Below the pieces are notes generated by a model. That model did no database searches. It was given only the letters and a program-made list of their open reading frames with translations, and was not told where the DNA came from. DNA of 6,625 bases. Origin: Chitinophagaceae bacterium (GTDB taxonomy: Bacteria > Bacteroidota > Bacteroidia > Chitinophagales > Chitinophagaceae). Below, one piece after another: positions 6,029-6,625 of this stretch. Made by a program: the position numbers and the translations under genes. Each line of letters starts with the position of its first letter. The first letter of the stretch is position 1. The stretch is taken from contig CANCKV010000187.1 in assembly GCA_947378615.1 (NCBI GenBank), positions 1-6,625 of the forward strand, given 5' to 3'.

Positions 6029-6343
6029 GCTAATACTGAACCTTTGTGCCTTAGTCCTGAACCTTTGCATGCTTAGAATTACCCTTAAGGGGCATTTCCT
6101 GAGTCTTTGCACCTATATATTGAGGACTTGTATGCTCGGACCTCTCCCTCATAAGCTCGGATTAAAACTTGCATGCCTGAAATCACCCTTTAATGGTCAT
6201 TTCCTGAGTCTTTGAATGCTCTCATCAAACCTCTGTTAGCTCTCATCAAACCTTTGTTAGCTCTCATCAAACCTTTGTTTGCTATCGTCAAACCATTGTT
6301 AGCTAACGTCAAACCATTGATTGATATCGTCAAACCTTTGATT
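6029..6343. repeat. Degenerate 21-bp tandem array, 15 units
   Basis: Fifteen consecutive 21-base units fill this stretch without interruption, starting at 6029, 6050, 6071 and so on to 6323. The general form is GCT, seven variable bases, AACCTTTG, and three variable bases (often TTA, CAT or ATT). Units 10-12 (6218-6280) are almost identical, units 13-15 (6281-6343) differ modestly, and units 3 and 5-8 are strongly diverged. The 17-mer CATTTCCTGAGTCTTTG occurs at 6093-6109 and again exactly 105 bp (five units) later at 6198-6214. Palindromes occur at CCCTTAAGGG (6082-6091) and GTTAGCTAAC (6298-6307), and GCATGC occurs at three unit junctions (6025, 6067 and 6171). The period equals seven codons, but stop codons interrupt every frame on both strands, several of them recurring with the repeat, so it is not a repeat protein as it stands. 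There are no direct repeats separated by constant-length unrelated spacers, so it is not a CRISPR. Strand and function are unknown. Confidence 0.85.
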
Positions 6344-6625
6344 GCTTGTCAATGAATTTGTCTGCTCTTTCAATTCTAAAAATAAACTTGTTTCAAAACG
6401 TATATTCATTCATTAAAAATCTAACCAACTTATAAAATATTCTATAGAGAAAACGGATTATTAAACCATTTTATTCAAAATCCAGAAATAACAAGCATAA
6501 CTATGATATAGATTAATAAGACAAATATCTTGAAATGGGTTAAAAACAGTTGAATCTCAATTGCAGTAACAGCGAAATTGACATAAAAGAACTTCATGTA
6601 CTAAAGAATACAATTGAACAATCAA
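6344..6625. other. Right-edge intergenic DNA
   Basis: The 21-bp array fades over 6344-6385: a unit-like GCT at 6344 is followed by CAATGAATTTG with an apparent one-base deletion. The rest is AT-rich and contains no gene that can be supported. A short plus-strand frame without an in-frame ATG stays open from about 6544 to the window edge, and a minus-strand frame of about 22 codons also crosses the edge. Both are too short to call. Confidence 0.45.

Noticed and set aside
5921..6112. Minus-strand 63-codon reading frame
   Set aside because: It is the translation of the 21-bp repeat (QRF-type heptads); stops interrupt the same phase in other units, and the composition looks unlike a real protein.
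6009..6215. Plus-strand 68-codon reading frame
   Set aside because: It is also a by-product of the 21-bp repeat: leucine- and cysteine-rich heptads, no family resemblance, and it ends where the repeat acquires a stop.
6029..6343. CRISPR array
   Set aside because: The period is only 21 bp, the units are contiguous and degenerate, there are no spacers of usual length, and no cas gene is present.
6029..6343. Plasmid iteron origin
   Set aside because: The unit length fits, but the units are too diverged, and no replication initiator gene or DnaA box cluster is seen in the window.
6544..6625. Open plus-strand frame running off the right edge (KELHVLKNTIEQS-like)
   Set aside because: It has about 27 codons, no in-frame ATG and no recognised domain; it might be the start of a gene beyond the window but cannot be supported.

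Overview
The window is AT-rich and reads as chromosomal DNA of a member of the Bacteroidota. Three things point there: a promoter of the phylum's unusual type (a -33 TTTG and a -7 TAnnTTTG, 19 bp apart), the absence of clear Shine-Dalgarno sequences, and spacers made of AT-rich near-repeats. Genus cannot be read from the sequence.

Positions 5308 down to about 260 hold one transcription unit on the minus strand for a tripartite drug efflux pump. In order of transcription it has a TetR-family repressor (5243-4617), an EmrA/HlyD-type periplasmic adaptor (4540-3497), an EmrB-type 14-TM major facilitator (3386-1776) and a TolC-family outer-membrane channel (1675-398). A near-perfect promoter lies inside a large inverted repeat (5266-5308) just upstream of the repressor gene. 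This suggests that the repressor controls itself and the whole pump from one operator. The spacers between genes are 76, 110 and 100 bp and carry low-complexity repeats. A weak hairpin with a later T-run (280-317) may end the unit.

Together the proteins would span the whole envelope. The MFS protein takes substrate at the inner membrane using the proton gradient, the adaptor bridges the periplasm, and the TolC-like channel releases the substrate outside. The TetR protein would sense the substrate. Substrates cannot be deduced; hydrophobic drugs, uncouplers, bile salts or fatty acids are usual for the EmrAB/FarAB group.

The remaining right-hand part, 5309-6625, has no convincing gene. Its main content is a degenerate tandem array with a strict 21-bp period, clear from 6029 to 6343 (15 units) and traceable more weakly on both sides. 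It has a conserved core (AACCTTTG, then GCT three bases later) alternating with variable bases, a 105-bp (five-unit) higher-order duplication, and no uninterrupted reading frame through the array on either strand. This is the least explained element of the window.
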